A stretch of DNA of 64,000 nucleotides, from the NCBI GenBank assembly GCA_027488845.1, contig JAIYBC010000012.1:27023-91022 (forward strand). The letters are read 5' to 3'. The notes below the pieces were generated by a model, which saw nothing but the letters and a program-made list of their open reading frames with translations, made no database searches and was not told where the DNA came from. Positions 18,459 through 28,980 of the stretch are shown one piece after another. Made by a program: the position numbers and the translations under genes. The stretch is from Verrucomicrobiales bacterium. GTDB lineage: Bacteria; Verrucomicrobiota; Verrucomicrobiia; Limisphaerales; UBA9464. The number at the start of each line of letters is the position of its first letter. Within the stretch, counting starts at the first letter, position 1.

Positions 18459-20255
18459 TCAAACGAGGCGGGCCTGCAGCCAGTCGGCCAAGCCCGCGAT
18501 CGGAACCCGCTCCTGCCGCCCGTCGTCGCGATGGCGGATGGTCACCGTGCCCAGCAACTCAGGCTTCTCGCCCAAGGTGTCGAAATCCACCGTGACACAG
18601 AACGGCGTTCCCGCCTCGTCCTGGCGGGCATAGCGACGCCCGATGGCGCCGGCGTCGTCGTAGAAGGCGAGGAACCGCCCACGTAGGCCCTGGAAGACCT
18701 CTCGGGCCTTGGCCACCAACTCCGGCTTGTTCTTCAGCAAGGGGAAGACGCCGACCTTCACGGGCGCCACGCGGGGGTGGAACTTCATCACCACCCGGGT
18801 CTCGGTCTTGCCCTTCTCATCGGTCGAACTCACCTCGGTGTAGGCATTGGCGATGAGCGCGAGGATCAGACGGTCCACCCCGGCCGAAGGCTCGATGACG
18901 TGGGGGATGTATTGGCCCTTGGCGAGGCCCTCGGCATCCTCCTTGGCCTCCCTTTCGGCCTTCTCCTGCGGCACGCCGGATTTGACCAGATACTTCAGAC
19001 GAGAGTCGTGGTAGCGGCTGGACAGCTCGGACTGGCGTTCCGGGGCGAGTTTGGTCCAAGCGGTCCGCAACTCCTCGTCGAAGACGCCCATGGACTTCCC
19101 GGAGTGCCGTTCGTGCTGGCTCAGGTCGAAGTCGCTCCGGGCCGCGATGCCTTCCAACTCGTCACCCTTCACCGCCCCGGTTTCGTCCTTCTTGCTGAAG
19201 GGGAACTTGAACAGGATGTCGGTGCAGGCCCGGGCGTAGTGGGCCAGTTCCTCGGATGTCTGATGGTGGAAGCCCAGGGTATCCCGGGACAATCCGATGC
19301 CCTCGTAGAAACGGACGCGCTCCTCGACCCAATATCGGTGCCACGCCTGCCAACCCCAGTTCGGCTGGGGTTCACCAGGATGGCCAGATTCCGGAACCGT
19401 CGCCACAGAACCGCAGATCGCCTCGATCGCCTCGTCGGGCTTGATGAAGAACTCGAGTTCCATCTGCTCGAACTCGCGGGAACGGAAAGTGAAGTTCCGA
19501 GGCGTGACCTCGTTGCGGAAGGCCTTCCCGATCTGGGCGATGCCGAACGGCACCTTCTGACGTGAGGTTTCGTGGACGTTCTTGAACTGCGCGAAGATCG
19601 CCTGGGCCGTCTCGGGACGCAGGTAGGCGACGTTGTCCTCCGACTGGATCGGCCCCACGTAGGTCTGGAGCATCAGGTTGAATGGGCGCGGGTCGGTGAG
19701 TTGGGCACCGTTCTCCGGGTTGTAACGGGTGGTGTTCTCCACCTTCTCCGTCCGCTCTCCGAGCAATTCCACGCTCTGGAGACCGCGGGTCTGATAGAAT
19801 TGGGCTGCGGTTTTCCGGGCGCTTTCCGGCGGCTTCCCAGGAGGCAGCAAAACCGAAAAGGCATCCGGACTCTCCTTGCCCGCCGCCGCGTCGCGGGCTC
19901 CGGCGAAATGGTAGACCACGCCGCTTTGCGGATCGATCTGGTCGGCCCGGAAACGCTTGCGCGTCAACAGGCAGTCGCACATCGGATCGCTGAAGGTGTC
20001 CACATGTCCCGACGCCTTCCAGATCTGCGGGGCCATGATGATGGTGGCCTCGAGGCCAACGACATCGTCACGAAGACGGGTCATCGTGGACCACCAGGTC
20101 TCCTTCACATTCCGCTTCAGCTCTGCGCCGAGCGGACCGTAGTCCCAGAATCCGTTGATGCCGCCGTAGATCTCGGACGACTGAAACACGAAACCCCGAC
20201 GCTTGCAGAGGCTGACGATCTTCTCCATCAGCACGTTTTCTTTCGGCTCGGACAT
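18459..20255 (-). CDS. glyS: Glycyl-tRNA synthetase, single-chain (alpha2) type
   Basis: It charges tRNA-Gly with glycine in the cytosol. This is the archaeal/eukaryotic-like one-chain form, not the alpha2beta2 GlyQ/GlyS form. Seen are the N-terminal LCKRRGFVFQSSEIYGGINGF, class II motif 2 around FRNEVTPRNFTFRSREFEQMELEFF-type residues, motif 3 VIEPSAGVDRLILAL, and the C-terminal anticodon-binding domain (PVKVGVFPLLKNKPELV). 598 residues, with the ATG at 20255 just before MSEPKENVLMEKIV. The long run between motif 1 and 2 carries an insertion (about 100-200) common in bacterial members. No T-box leader is visible upstream. Confidence 0.95.
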   Translation of the reverse strand: MSEPKENVLMEKIVSLCKRRGFVFQSSEIYGGINGFWDYGPLGAELKRNVKETWWSTMTRLRDDVVGLEATIIMAPQIWKASGHVDTFSDPMCDCLLTRKRFRADQIDPQSGVVYHFAGARDAAAGKESPDAFSVLLPPGKPPESARKTAAQFYQTRGLQSVELLGERTEKVENTTRYNPENGAQLTDPRPFNLMLQTYVGPIQSEDNVAYLRPETAQAIFAQFKNVHETSRQKVPFGIAQIGKAFRNEVTPRNFTFRSREFEQMELEFFIKPDEAIEAICGSVATVPESGHPGEPQPNWGWQAWHRYWVEERVRFYEGIGLSRDTLGFHHQTSEELAHYARACTDILFKFPFSKKDETGAVKGDELEGIAARSDFDLSQHERHSGKSMGVFDEELRTAWTKLAPERQSELSSRYHDSRLKYLVKSGVPQEKAEREAKEDAEGLAKGQYIPHVIEPSAGVDRLILALIANAYTEVSSTDEKGKTETRVVMKFHPRVAPVKVGVFPLLKNKPELVAKAREVFQGLRGRFLAFYDDAGAIGRRYARQDEAGTPFCVTVDFDTLGEKPELLGTVTIRHRDDGRQERVPIAGLADWLQARLV

Positions 20256-20518
20256 AGGAGACGGAGACAGTCCGATACCCGGCGGAGCAGTGTCAACGTC
20301 CCCGAAAACATCCGGCCAACCCCAGAAACTGGACGCAGGCGGTGTGGCGGCTTCTTCCGAAGCGAAGACCGACAACGCCCCGAAAACTGACAGTGAACCG
20401 GGACCGAATCGTCCGCCAGCAACCGGTGGACGGTCCTGCCACTGAAGACCCCACGTTTCCTCTCCTTTTCCTGCGGATTTGCGGCCTGACGTGAGGTCCA
20501 CCTCCGCATCCGCGGGTA

Positions 20519-20983
20519 TCAGGAGGCCGGTCGAATCTTCCCACGGGGAGGCTGCAATCGATCCAGCTTCTCGCGCTGTTCGGGAGAGAGGAGCTCCCTC
20601 AGCTTCTTCTGGAAATCATCCACCTCCGCCTGGGCCTCCGGGAGCAAAGGGCGCCAAACCTTCACCAAGCGGGCTCGCGAGGCCGCCAGGATCCGTTTGA
20701 CCTCAGCAGCCTGTTCCGGCGTCAGATCCAGTTCCCGTGCAATGCGTTCCGATTGATCCAACCGGGCGGCACCGGGGGGCCGGATGTTCGGAAGAACCCG
20801 ATCGACCATCGGTCCGTTGGTCTTGGCGGGCTGGGTCTCCACCATCTTTGCCGAGGCCGACCTTCCACCCTTGGCGGCTCGACTGGCGAATCCAACGGTA
20901 ACGCCACCGGTGAGCACACCGGCCCCGAAGATGACCAAAGCGGCGGTCAGGATCTTGGGTATGCTGGCGTCGGAGCCGTTCAC
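20519..20983 (-). CDS. Membrane-anchored LTxxQ (Spy/CnrX-like) periplasmic sensor protein
   Basis: A 154-residue protein with one N-terminal membrane segment (ILTAALVIFGAGVLTGGVTVGF) and a helical periplasmic part with LTPEQAAEVKRIL and LLSPEQREKLDRLQ, the LTxxQ pattern of Spy/CpxP/CnrX/ZraP proteins. It is the third gene of a sigma/anti-sigma/sensor-like set, 15 bp after the anti-sigma-like gene. In the CnrYXH paradigm, an LTxxQ protein senses metal or folding stress in the periplasm and controls sigma release; that role is inferred here from gene order. The start is GTG at 20983. No histidine cluster typical of metal-binding ZraP is seen. Confidence 0.75.
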   Translation of the reverse strand: MNGSDASIPKILTAALVIFGAGVLTGGVTVGFASRAAKGGRSASAKMVETQPAKTNGPMVDRVLPNIRPPGAARLDQSERIARELDLTPEQAAEVKRILAASRARLVKVWRPLLPEAQAEVDDFQKKLRELLSPEQREKLDRLQPPRGKIRPAS

Positions 20984-20998
20984 GCTTGGAGGAGCTTC

Positions 20999-21313
20999 TC
21001 AGCCCGACTCGATCTGGTCCAGAGGGTCTTCCTCCTCGATCGAACTCGAAACGCCCCACTCCACGGCTCCTTCAGCTTCAGGCGACGAGGCTTCCGACTT
21101 CGAGAACCAGGAACCATCCACCACCAGAAGGCAGGAGGCCATCGCCACGGCAACGCTGGCGAAGACCGCGGTCCGGAAGCCCCGGAGCCAAATCTGGAGG
21201 GAATCCTCGGGCCGAACCCATTGGACCACCCGCATCACACGTCGCTCGAATCCCAAGGGTACCGAGTCGTCCAGAGGACTCTTGCGGGCAGCCTCAAGCA
21301 GCAGGGCAATCAT
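20999..21313 (-). CDS. Small single-TM protein, putative anti-sigma factor
   Basis: A 104-residue protein with a cytosolic N-terminal helix region (about 1-48: MIALLLEAARKSPLDDSVP then FERRVMRVVQWV), one membrane helix (about 49-68: TAVFASVAVAMASCLLVV) and a short acidic tail. I found no recognised domain, but its position between an ECF sigma gene and an LTxxQ protein gene, plus size and topology, fit an anti-sigma factor. The ATG at 21313 follows the sigma stop by 53 bp; no better upstream start exists in the gap. Confidence 0.6.
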   Translation of the reverse strand: MIALLLEAARKSPLDDSVPLGFERRVMRVVQWVRPEDSLQIWLRGFRTAVFASVAVAMASCLLVVDGSWFSKSEASSPEAEGAVEWGVSSSIEEEDPLDQIESG

Positions 21314-21366
21314 TCGATCCGGAGCCGGTTTCAACGCTGGGGACGACGATGGTACACCGACCGGGG

Positions 21367-21948
21367 TTACAGGTAGGAGTCGGTTTGCATCTGACTCAGG
21401 ATGCGCCGCATTTCGGCCCGCGCCCGGAAGGCCCTCACCTTGACCAAGGTTTCCGACCACCCGGTCAAGGCCGCGATCTCGCGGACCGGCCGGTCTTCCA
21501 ATTCCAACAGGGTGATGACCATGCGGTTCGCAGGACTCAGCCGCTCGAAGACTTTTGCCACCAGCGCCTTAGCCGCATCTGCGGAGGCGGAATCCCGTTG
21601 GGTTCCGGCCACGTTCCGTTCCAGCCAATCGGACTCCTCCCGCGTCAGGTCCGTGAACGAATCCTCCCGGTTCCGCTGGTGCCCGCGCAGGAAGTCGTAG
21701 CAGGTGTTGGTCGCCAATCGCATCAACCAGTGTTCGAACGGCGCATCCCCCCGCCACGAATCCAGCCGGGCATAGGCCTTCAGGAAGATCTCCTGGACCA
21801 CGTCCGCCACCTCGTCCTCACGCCGTGAATAGCGCCGGGCCATGCCGAAAAGCCGGGCCTGGTATCGGGTCACGATCTCCTCGAACCGGGAGGTCTCCCC
21901 CTTCAGGACGGCACGGACGATTTCGAGATCGGTGGTCGACTCGCTCAT
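21367..21948 (-). CDS. ECF RNA polymerase sigma factor
   Basis: A 193-residue extracytoplasmic-function sigma-70 factor. Region 2 is seen at about 10-80 (RFEEIVTRYQARLFGMARRY, ADVVQEIFLKAYARLDSWRG, FEHWLMRLATNTCYDFLR) and region 4 at about 130-185 (LSPANRMVITLLELEDRPVREIAALTGWSETLVKVRAFRAR), joined by a variable linker. It would direct RNA polymerase to a regulon probably including its own operon. It heads a three-gene set with the small membrane protein and the LTxxQ protein. The ATG at 21948 opens a standard-length protein; upstream codons in frame are unrelated. Confidence 0.93.
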   Translation of the reverse strand: MSESTTDLEIVRAVLKGETSRFEEIVTRYQARLFGMARRYSRREDEVADVVQEIFLKAYARLDSWRGDAPFEHWLMRLATNTCYDFLRGHQRNREDSFTDLTREESDWLERNVAGTQRDSASADAAKALVAKVFERLSPANRMVITLLELEDRPVREIAALTGWSETLVKVRAFRARAEMRRILSQMQTDSYL

Positions 21949-22095
21949 CTCCGGTGTCTTGAAGGACTCATTGTCGGAGGTCTCAAGGTGCTCTGTGGAA
22001 GACGTTTCTGGAGCCGACGCGGACGCAACCAAAGGCAGGGAGGTTTCAGGAATTCGTTGGCTTCCGTTCCCAGGTTCCAACGTTAGGATCCGGTC

Positions 22096-22863
22096 ATGGA
22101 TCTCCGAAATCGCTGGGTGCTCATCACCGGCGCGTCGAGCGGATTCGGTGCCGCCGCGGCGGTGGCCTTTGCCCGCACCGGCGCCCGCCTCCTCATCGGC
22201 GCACGTCGCCTCGACCGCCTCGAACGGGTGGCCCAGTCCTGTCGCGATGTGGGTGGGGAAGCCCATGCCTTTCCTCTCGACGTCGGTTCCTCCGAGTCCG
22301 TTGAGAAGTTCGCCGCCGCCGTCCGGAACCGGACAAACATCGTCGACGTCCTGATCAACAACGCGGGCGGCGCCCATGGACTCGAACCGGTGGTGGAGGG
22401 AAAAGACGCGGACTGGGAAGCCATGGTTCAAGGCAATTTCCTCGGCCTGCTCCGGGTCACCCGCGCGATCGTACCCCTCCTGCCCCGAGACGCAGGAGCC
22501 AGTCTCATCAACATCGGCTCCATCGCCGGCCACACCGCCTACGAAGGGGGCGCGGCCTATTGCGGCGTGAAGGCCGCGGAACGGAGCATCACCCAGGCGC
22601 TCCGGCTGGAACTCAACGGCACCGGCATCCGTGTCTCATCCCTCGATCCGGGCATGGCCCTCAGCGAGTTTTCGCTCGTCCGGTTCAAGGGCGACCAGGC
22701 CCGCGCCGAAGCCGTCTACCGGGGTGTCCAGCCGCTCACTCCCGAGGACATCGCCGAGACGCTTGTCTGGATGGCCTCACGTCCGGCACACGTGAACATC
22801 GACGAGATCGTCATCAAGCCCACCGACCAGGCCGCCGTCCACAAGGTCCGGAGGCGCGTTTGA
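22096..22863 (+). CDS. SDR-family oxidoreductase, YdfG-like
   Basis: A 255-residue NADP-dependent short-chain dehydrogenase, cytosolic. Seen are the TGASSGFG cofactor motif (10-17), NNAGG, the IGSIAGH serine strand and the YCGVKAA active-site Tyr-x-x-x-Lys. The C-terminal NIDEIVIKPTDQAAVHKVRRR matches the YdfG/serine 3-dehydrogenase branch, which oxidises L-allo-threonine, L-serine or 3-hydroxypropionate in E. coli; the substrate here is inferred only from that likeness. Divergent from the sigma-factor operon and convergent with hrpB, 10 bp away. Confidence 0.88.
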   Translation: MDLRNRWVLITGASSGFGAAAAVAFARTGARLLIGARRLDRLERVAQSCRDVGGEAHAFPLDVGSSESVEKFAAAVRNRTNIVDVLINNAGGAHGLEPVVEGKDADWEAMVQGNFLGLLRVTRAIVPLLPRDAGASLINIGSIAGHTAYEGGAAYCGVKAAERSITQALRLELNGTGIRVSSLDPGMALSEFSLVRFKGDQARAEAVYRGVQPLTPEDIAETLVWMASRPAHVNIDEIVIKPTDQAAVHKVRRRV

Positions 22864-22873
22864 ATTCGCCTTT

Positions 22874-25498
22874 TCAGGGCCAGAGGAAGCCCGGGTACTT
22901 CGTCTTGATCTGTGCCCGCAACCGCGGATAGGTGGATTCCTTCCATTTCGGGAAGTTCGAGGTCACCTCCAACCTCTTCCCGTCGGGCGCCTGCAGTGCC
23001 AACCGGACCGGGACACGGCCTTCGGCCAGCTTCGGATGCTCCTTCAACCCGAAGCACTCCTGGAGCTTCACCTGGGCCTCCGGCCCGGACGGCCCTTCCT
23101 CGTCGGCATCCGGATCCGGCTCGGAATACGTGAGCTTCAGGCGCCTCCCCTCGGTCCATGGCAGGTGAACCGGCAACATCTCCTCGAGCCATTCCAGTTG
23201 CGCGGGCTGCAGGTGGGCGCGGAAGGCCGCCCTTAGCGGCGCCGTCTGAGCTTCCTTGGCCAGCGTGAGCCCCTCGAAGGCCCGACCCAGCACGCGGACC
23301 AACGCCGGCCCGTCGAAGGGCGGGAACTCCAGTTCCGGAAGGCTGCGGGCAAGGAGGTTGACCCGGGCGATGAACTGCTTGAGCTCGTGGTCGAGCTGCG
23401 GCAGGTCGAAGGCACCCCGGCCGAAGGCTTCGGCAAGGCAGGCCCCGGACCGCGCCGGATCCACCTCCCGCAGGTGGTCCGTCCCGATCACCAGGTCCAG
23501 GAAACGGACCCGCTGCACCGCCGCCACACGCTTGTGCAACCTGTCATACACATGCTCCACGACCGTGTTCAGGTGTTGGGGAAAAAGCTCCTGCAACCAC
23601 TCGCGGCGGATCGCCGTGGCCATTCCGATCAGGGTCAACACGCCGCCGGACCGGCCGGAAACCTCCCGGATGCTCCCGGCCACGAAAAGCTCCGCCTTCT
23701 GCACCACCGACTCGCGCATCAGCGTCCCCGTCCTTCCCTCGGTCAGCAGGCAGTCGAGGGAACCCGCGTCCTTCCGCACACACAGCTGGTCGATGAAGCC
23801 CGCGCAGAGGGAACGCAGAAGACCGTCGCCTTCCGGCGGCGGCGATGTGTCCCCGCGCTCCACCAGACGCTCCCGTTCCGCGACGGAAAGGAACTGGCGG
23901 AAGGTGTCCTCGACCTGCCGCGCCGTCTGCGCGTGGATCCCATGACGGCGGCAGGAATCCACGGAGAAGCCGTTGTTGCGGGCGAACTGATGCGCACGCA
24001 TCAGGGTGTGGAAGTCGCTCTGGGTGCTGCCCTCGAAGAGCTCCCGTGCCTCCGCCAGGTGGGTCTCGTCCCGACCCACACGCATCAGCAGATCCCGGCC
24101 GTTCACCAACGCGGCGCAAAGGCAGGCCGCCGGAACGCACCCATGCCGCGAAGCCTCCACCAGCATCCGCGCGAACCGGGGATGCATCGGCAGCCGGAGC
24201 ATCCGACGGCCGACCTCCGTGAGGTCGGAGCCGCCGCCTTCGCCTTCGGAGGCGACGATCGCACCCAGGACCTTGAGCAGGGACTCCGCACGGCGGACCG
24301 CCGCCGGGTCCGGGCGGTCCAGCCAGTCGAACCGCACCGCCTCCCGCACTCCGAGCGAATGCAGCAGCAGGACGACCTCGGCCAGGTCGGCACGTCGGAT
24401 CTCCGGCGTGTTCCGGGCCTCCCGGTTCAAGTGGCCGCTTTCGGTCCAGAGGCGCCAGCACGTCCCCGGCGCCGTCCGCCCGGCCCGTCCGGTCCGCTGT
24501 TCCGCCGAAGCACGGCTGATCTCCTCCACCGCCAAGGTCTGGATTCCCCGCTCGGCGTCGTAGCGCGCCACCCGCGCGAGCCCCGCGTCCACGACATGCC
24601 GGATGCCCTCGATGGTCACCGACGTCTCCGCGACGTTGGTCGAGACCACCACCTTCCGATGCTCGCTGGGCTGGAACGCGAGGTCCTGGTCTCCCGGCGG
24701 CAGTTCACCGTGCAATGGAACCAGGCTGATCCGCTCGTCGATCCGCGCGGCGCGGATCGCGTTCAACGTCGAGAGGATCTCCGCCTTGCCGGGCATGAAC
24801 ACCAGGATGTCCCCTTCCCAGCCGGCCTCGATGATCGCCTCCACCTTGTCGGCCGCCTGCTCGTGCACCGGCCGGTTGTCGCCGTACTCCAACCACCGCA
24901 GTTCAACCGGAAAGGTCCTCCCTTCGGACGTCAGGATCGGCACCGGCTGCACCTGGGCGTCGTCCACACCGGAGGCGGTCCCGAGGTACCGCGCCACGGG
25001 TTCGGCTTCCAAGGTCGCCGACATCACCACGAGCTTCAGGTCCGGCCGCCGCTCCTGCTGCAGGCGCTTGGCCAACGCCAACGCGACGTCGCTGAGGAGG
25101 TTGCGCTCATGGAATTCGTCGAAGACCAGGATCCCGATGTCCGACAGCTCCGGATCCGACTGGAGCCATCGCAGCAGGATGCCCTCGGTGACGAAGGCCA
25201 TGCGCGTCGAGTCGCCGATGTGGTCCTCGAAACGGACCTGATAGCCGACCTCGTCGCCCAGGCGGCCGTCCCGTTCCCAGGCGACGCGGGCGGCCACCGA
25301 GCGGGCGGCGACGCGACGGGGCTGCAGGACCACCAGCCGCTTTCCCACGGGCAGCAGTCCGGCGTCGACGAGCATCTGCGGGACCTGGGTCGTCTTCCCG
25401 GAACCCGTTGCCGCCACCAGCACGAGCCGGTTGCCAGTGGTCAGCGAGGCGACGATGTCGGCGTGGAGACGCCAGATCGGAAGTCCTGTGTTCGGCAC
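22874..25498 (-). CDS. hrpB: DEAH-box ATP-dependent helicase HrpB
   Basis: An 874-residue superfamily 2 helicase. Seen are Walker A GSGKTT (32-37), the Walker B-type box DEFHER (DEFH variant), motif III SATLEAEPVA, LHGELPP, motif V STNVAETSVTI and motif VI QRTGRAGRTAPG, followed by the helicase-associated domain and the HrpB C-terminal domain (LPVHLPWTEGRRLKLTYSE, ending in YPGFLWP). The cellular role of HrpB is not firmly known; RNA or ribosome-related remodelling is assumed. The GTG at 25498 was chosen because it starts 8 bp after the upstream TMEM14-like stop; an ATG at 25549 would overlap that gene by 44 bp. Confidence 0.9.
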   Translation of the reverse strand: MPNTGLPIWRLHADIVASLTTGNRLVLVAATGSGKTTQVPQMLVDAGLLPVGKRLVVLQPRRVAARSVAARVAWERDGRLGDEVGYQVRFEDHIGDSTRMAFVTEGILLRWLQSDPELSDIGILVFDEFHERNLLSDVALALAKRLQQERRPDLKLVVMSATLEAEPVARYLGTASGVDDAQVQPVPILTSEGRTFPVELRWLEYGDNRPVHEQAADKVEAIIEAGWEGDILVFMPGKAEILSTLNAIRAARIDERISLVPLHGELPPGDQDLAFQPSEHRKVVVSTNVAETSVTIEGIRHVVDAGLARVARYDAERGIQTLAVEEISRASAEQRTGRAGRTAPGTCWRLWTESGHLNREARNTPEIRRADLAEVVLLLHSLGVREAVRFDWLDRPDPAAVRRAESLLKVLGAIVASEGEGGGSDLTEVGRRMLRLPMHPRFARMLVEASRHGCVPAACLCAALVNGRDLLMRVGRDETHLAEARELFEGSTQSDFHTLMRAHQFARNNGFSVDSCRRHGIHAQTARQVEDTFRQFLSVAERERLVERGDTSPPPEGDGLLRSLCAGFIDQLCVRKDAGSLDCLLTEGRTGTLMRESVVQKAELFVAGSIREVSGRSGGVLTLIGMATAIRREWLQELFPQHLNTVVEHVYDRLHKRVAAVQRVRFLDLVIGTDHLREVDPARSGACLAEAFGRGAFDLPQLDHELKQFIARVNLLARSLPELEFPPFDGPALVRVLGRAFEGLTLAKEAQTAPLRAAFRAHLQPAQLEWLEEMLPVHLPWTEGRRLKLTYSEPDPDADEEGPSGPEAQVKLQECFGLKEHPKLAEGRVPVRLALQAPDGKRLEVTSNFPKWKESTYPRLRAQIKTKYPGFLWP

Positions 25499-25505
25499 GG
25501 CGGGA

Positions 25506-25820
25506 TCAGGCGGTTCTCGAGGCGAAGTGCAGGTACAGCAACGCCACATCCGTCACCGCAGAGAGCGCCACCAGCATCCCGGAAGGCATGAACCTGCGGG
25601 TCTTCATGTAGCGCTTGATGAACACCACCACGAGCAGGCCCAGGCCGATGTGCGCCACCAGCGGAGGCAGGATGGCCAAGGCCACGAGGATCAGCGGCAC
25701 GGCCGAGATCCCCGAGGCGATCAGCGAGGCCTTGGAACCCGCCTTGAGGAAGCCGACGAGCCCTCCTGCCAGGAGGAGGACGATGTAGATCCAGAGGATG
25801 GCAACCGCGGTCGAAGTCAT
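25506..25820 (-). CDS. TMEM14/UPF0136-like small membrane protein
   Basis: A 104-residue protein with about four hydrophobic helices (AILWIYIVLLLAGGLVGFLK, LIASGISAVPLILVALAI, HIGLGLLVVVFIKRY, MLVALSAVTDVALLYLHF). The GGLVGFLKAGSKASLIAS and KRYMKTRRFMPSGMLV segments match the TMEM14 family. Function in bacteria is unknown; eukaryotic relatives are mitochondrial or haem-linked. It sits immediately upstream of hrpB on the same strand, so they may be co-transcribed. A much longer open frame runs through it on this strand but only this part has protein-like sequence. Confidence 0.8.
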   Translation of the reverse strand: MTSTAVAILWIYIVLLLAGGLVGFLKAGSKASLIASGISAVPLILVALAILPPLVAHIGLGLLVVVFIKRYMKTRRFMPSGMLVALSAVTDVALLYLHFASRTA

Positions 25821-25922
25821 TCGCGGAAACCCTGCCCTGTCGTCGTTCCCGCCGCCAGAACTCACTGCGACGAGGATGCCGCTTGTGGGTGACCGGGGCG
25901 TCCGGTTGACTGGCCTCCCGCC

Positions 25923-27170
25923 ATGCCCCCGCAATCCGAAGCCGTCCGCCTTGCCGACCTGTCGTCGCAGCAGAAGAAGTCCGGTCTGGCAGCATGGCTG
26001 GGATGGATGTTCGACGGCCTGGACATGCACATCTACACGCTGGTCGCGACCCCCTTCGTGGCCCAGCTGCTGAGCCTCCCTCGGACCGACAAGGCGGTCG
26101 GCGAGAAGGGCGCCCTGATCAATGCGGCGTTCCTGATCGGATGGGCCCTCGGCGGGGCGTTCTTCGGCCGGATTGGCGACCTGCTCGGACGCAGCCGCGC
26201 CCTGTGCCTCACGATCCTCTGCTACGCGGGCTTCACCGGCCTCTCGGCGGTCTCGACGGAATGGTGGCACCTCCTCGTCTTCCGATTCCTCTCGGCCTTG
26301 GGAATCGGCGGGGAATGGGCGGTCGGAGCATCCCTGCTCTCCGAAACCTGGCCCCGAAACTGGCGCCCTTGGATCGCCGCGACACTCCAGACCGCCGTCA
26401 ACATGGGGGTCCTGCTCGCCTGCTTCTTCGGCTTCGTCTTCGAACAGTCGGAACCCCGCTATATCTTCCTCGTCGGCGTGCTCCCCGCGCTGATCGTCCT
26501 CTGGATCCGCCGCGCCGTTCCCGAGACCGAGGAATGGCATGCCGCACGCAAGGACTCCGGCCCTGCCCCGGGTCTCTCCGACCTGTTCCGGAACCCGGTC
26601 GCTTCCACGACCTGGATCGTGCTCGCGATCTGCGGCGTCTCCCTGACCGCCCACTGGACTTTCATGTTCTGGCAGCAGAAATACATCCGCGACCTGCCGG
26701 AGGTCCGCGATCTGCCCGCAGCCGCCCAGAACCGCGCCGCCGTGGTGGCGCTGGTCGTGCTCATGGTCGGGTCGATCCTCGGAAACTACCTCGCGGCCTG
26801 GGTGGCCCGCCGACATGGATATCGCCGTACGGTGGTCCTCTTCTGCGTCCTCTACGGCATCGCCATGGGAGCCACCTTCATCCGCCCCATGTCCCACGAC
26901 GCGGTCCTCGCCGGATTCCTTGTGATCGGCGTCTGCCAAGGGGTCTTCGGCCTGTTCACGATGTGTCTTCCTCCCCTGTTCCCCACGCTGCTCCGGACGA
27001 CCGGCGCGGGATTCTGCTACAACTTCGGACGCCTCGTCGCCGCGGCCGGGACGGTCTTCTTCGGCCTCTTCACCAAGGTCGGCGACGTCCGGCAGGCCCT
27101 GCTCTACGCCGCGGTCCTGTTCCTGCCGGCGGCCATCGTTTCCCTCTGGCTGCCCGAACCCCGCGACTGA
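25923..27170 (+). CDS. MFS transporter, metabolite:H+ symporter type
   Basis: A 415-residue, roughly 12-helix inner-membrane transporter. It has FDGLDMHIYTLVATPF in helix 1, the GRIGDLLGRSRALCLTI loop motif between helices 2 and 3 and FRFLSALGIGGEWAVGASLLSE in helix 4, the pattern of the sialic-acid/aromatic-acid:H+ symporter groups (NanT/AAHS-like). The substrate is probably an organic acid or sugar acid, not determinable. The ATG at 25923 is 102 bp from the divergent TMEM14-like gene. 126 bp separate it from the HtrA gene. Confidence 0.85.
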   Translation: MPPQSEAVRLADLSSQQKKSGLAAWLGWMFDGLDMHIYTLVATPFVAQLLSLPRTDKAVGEKGALINAAFLIGWALGGAFFGRIGDLLGRSRALCLTILCYAGFTGLSAVSTEWWHLLVFRFLSALGIGGEWAVGASLLSETWPRNWRPWIAATLQTAVNMGVLLACFFGFVFEQSEPRYIFLVGVLPALIVLWIRRAVPETEEWHAARKDSGPAPGLSDLFRNPVASTTWIVLAICGVSLTAHWTFMFWQQKYIRDLPEVRDLPAAAQNRAAVVALVVLMVGSILGNYLAAWVARRHGYRRTVVLFCVLYGIAMGATFIRPMSHDAVLAGFLVIGVCQGVFGLFTMCLPPLFPTLLRTTGAGFCYNFGRLVAAAGTVFFGLFTKVGDVRQALLYAAVLFLPAAIVSLWLPEPRD

Positions 27171-27296
27171 GGCCGCACCGGGGCAACCCGCCCCGCCTTT
27201 CAAATCTGTAATGTCGGCGAAAGGATGCCGACAGGAGGCGCGACGACGGTCCGCCCGCTTCCCCGAACCGGGAATGGTTCCCGCGGGGATCGGACG

Positions 27297-28823
<1,527 letters not shown>

Positions 28824-28845
28824 TCCACCGAATCCCGGCGAAGGC

Positions 28846-28873
28846 GGATCTCACGCAGATACGCGAAGACGCC
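28846..28873. repeat. Dispersed intergenic repeat, single copy
   Basis: The motif GGATCTCACGCAGATACGCG followed by AAGACGCC agrees at about 24 of 28 positions with the copy at 34241 and with an inverted partial copy at 34359. It lies in the 157-bp gap between the HtrA and DUF4380 genes. Nothing else was recognised in the gap. Confidence 0.6.
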
Positions 28874-28980
28874 TTCGGAGAGCCGGATCTGCAGCCGGAG
28901 CGTTCGCCACCGGCCAGCGGATCCGGCTTCACCATCTCCAAGACCCCGGCTTCCCGGTTGATCGAGGCGGTGCAAAGGAC

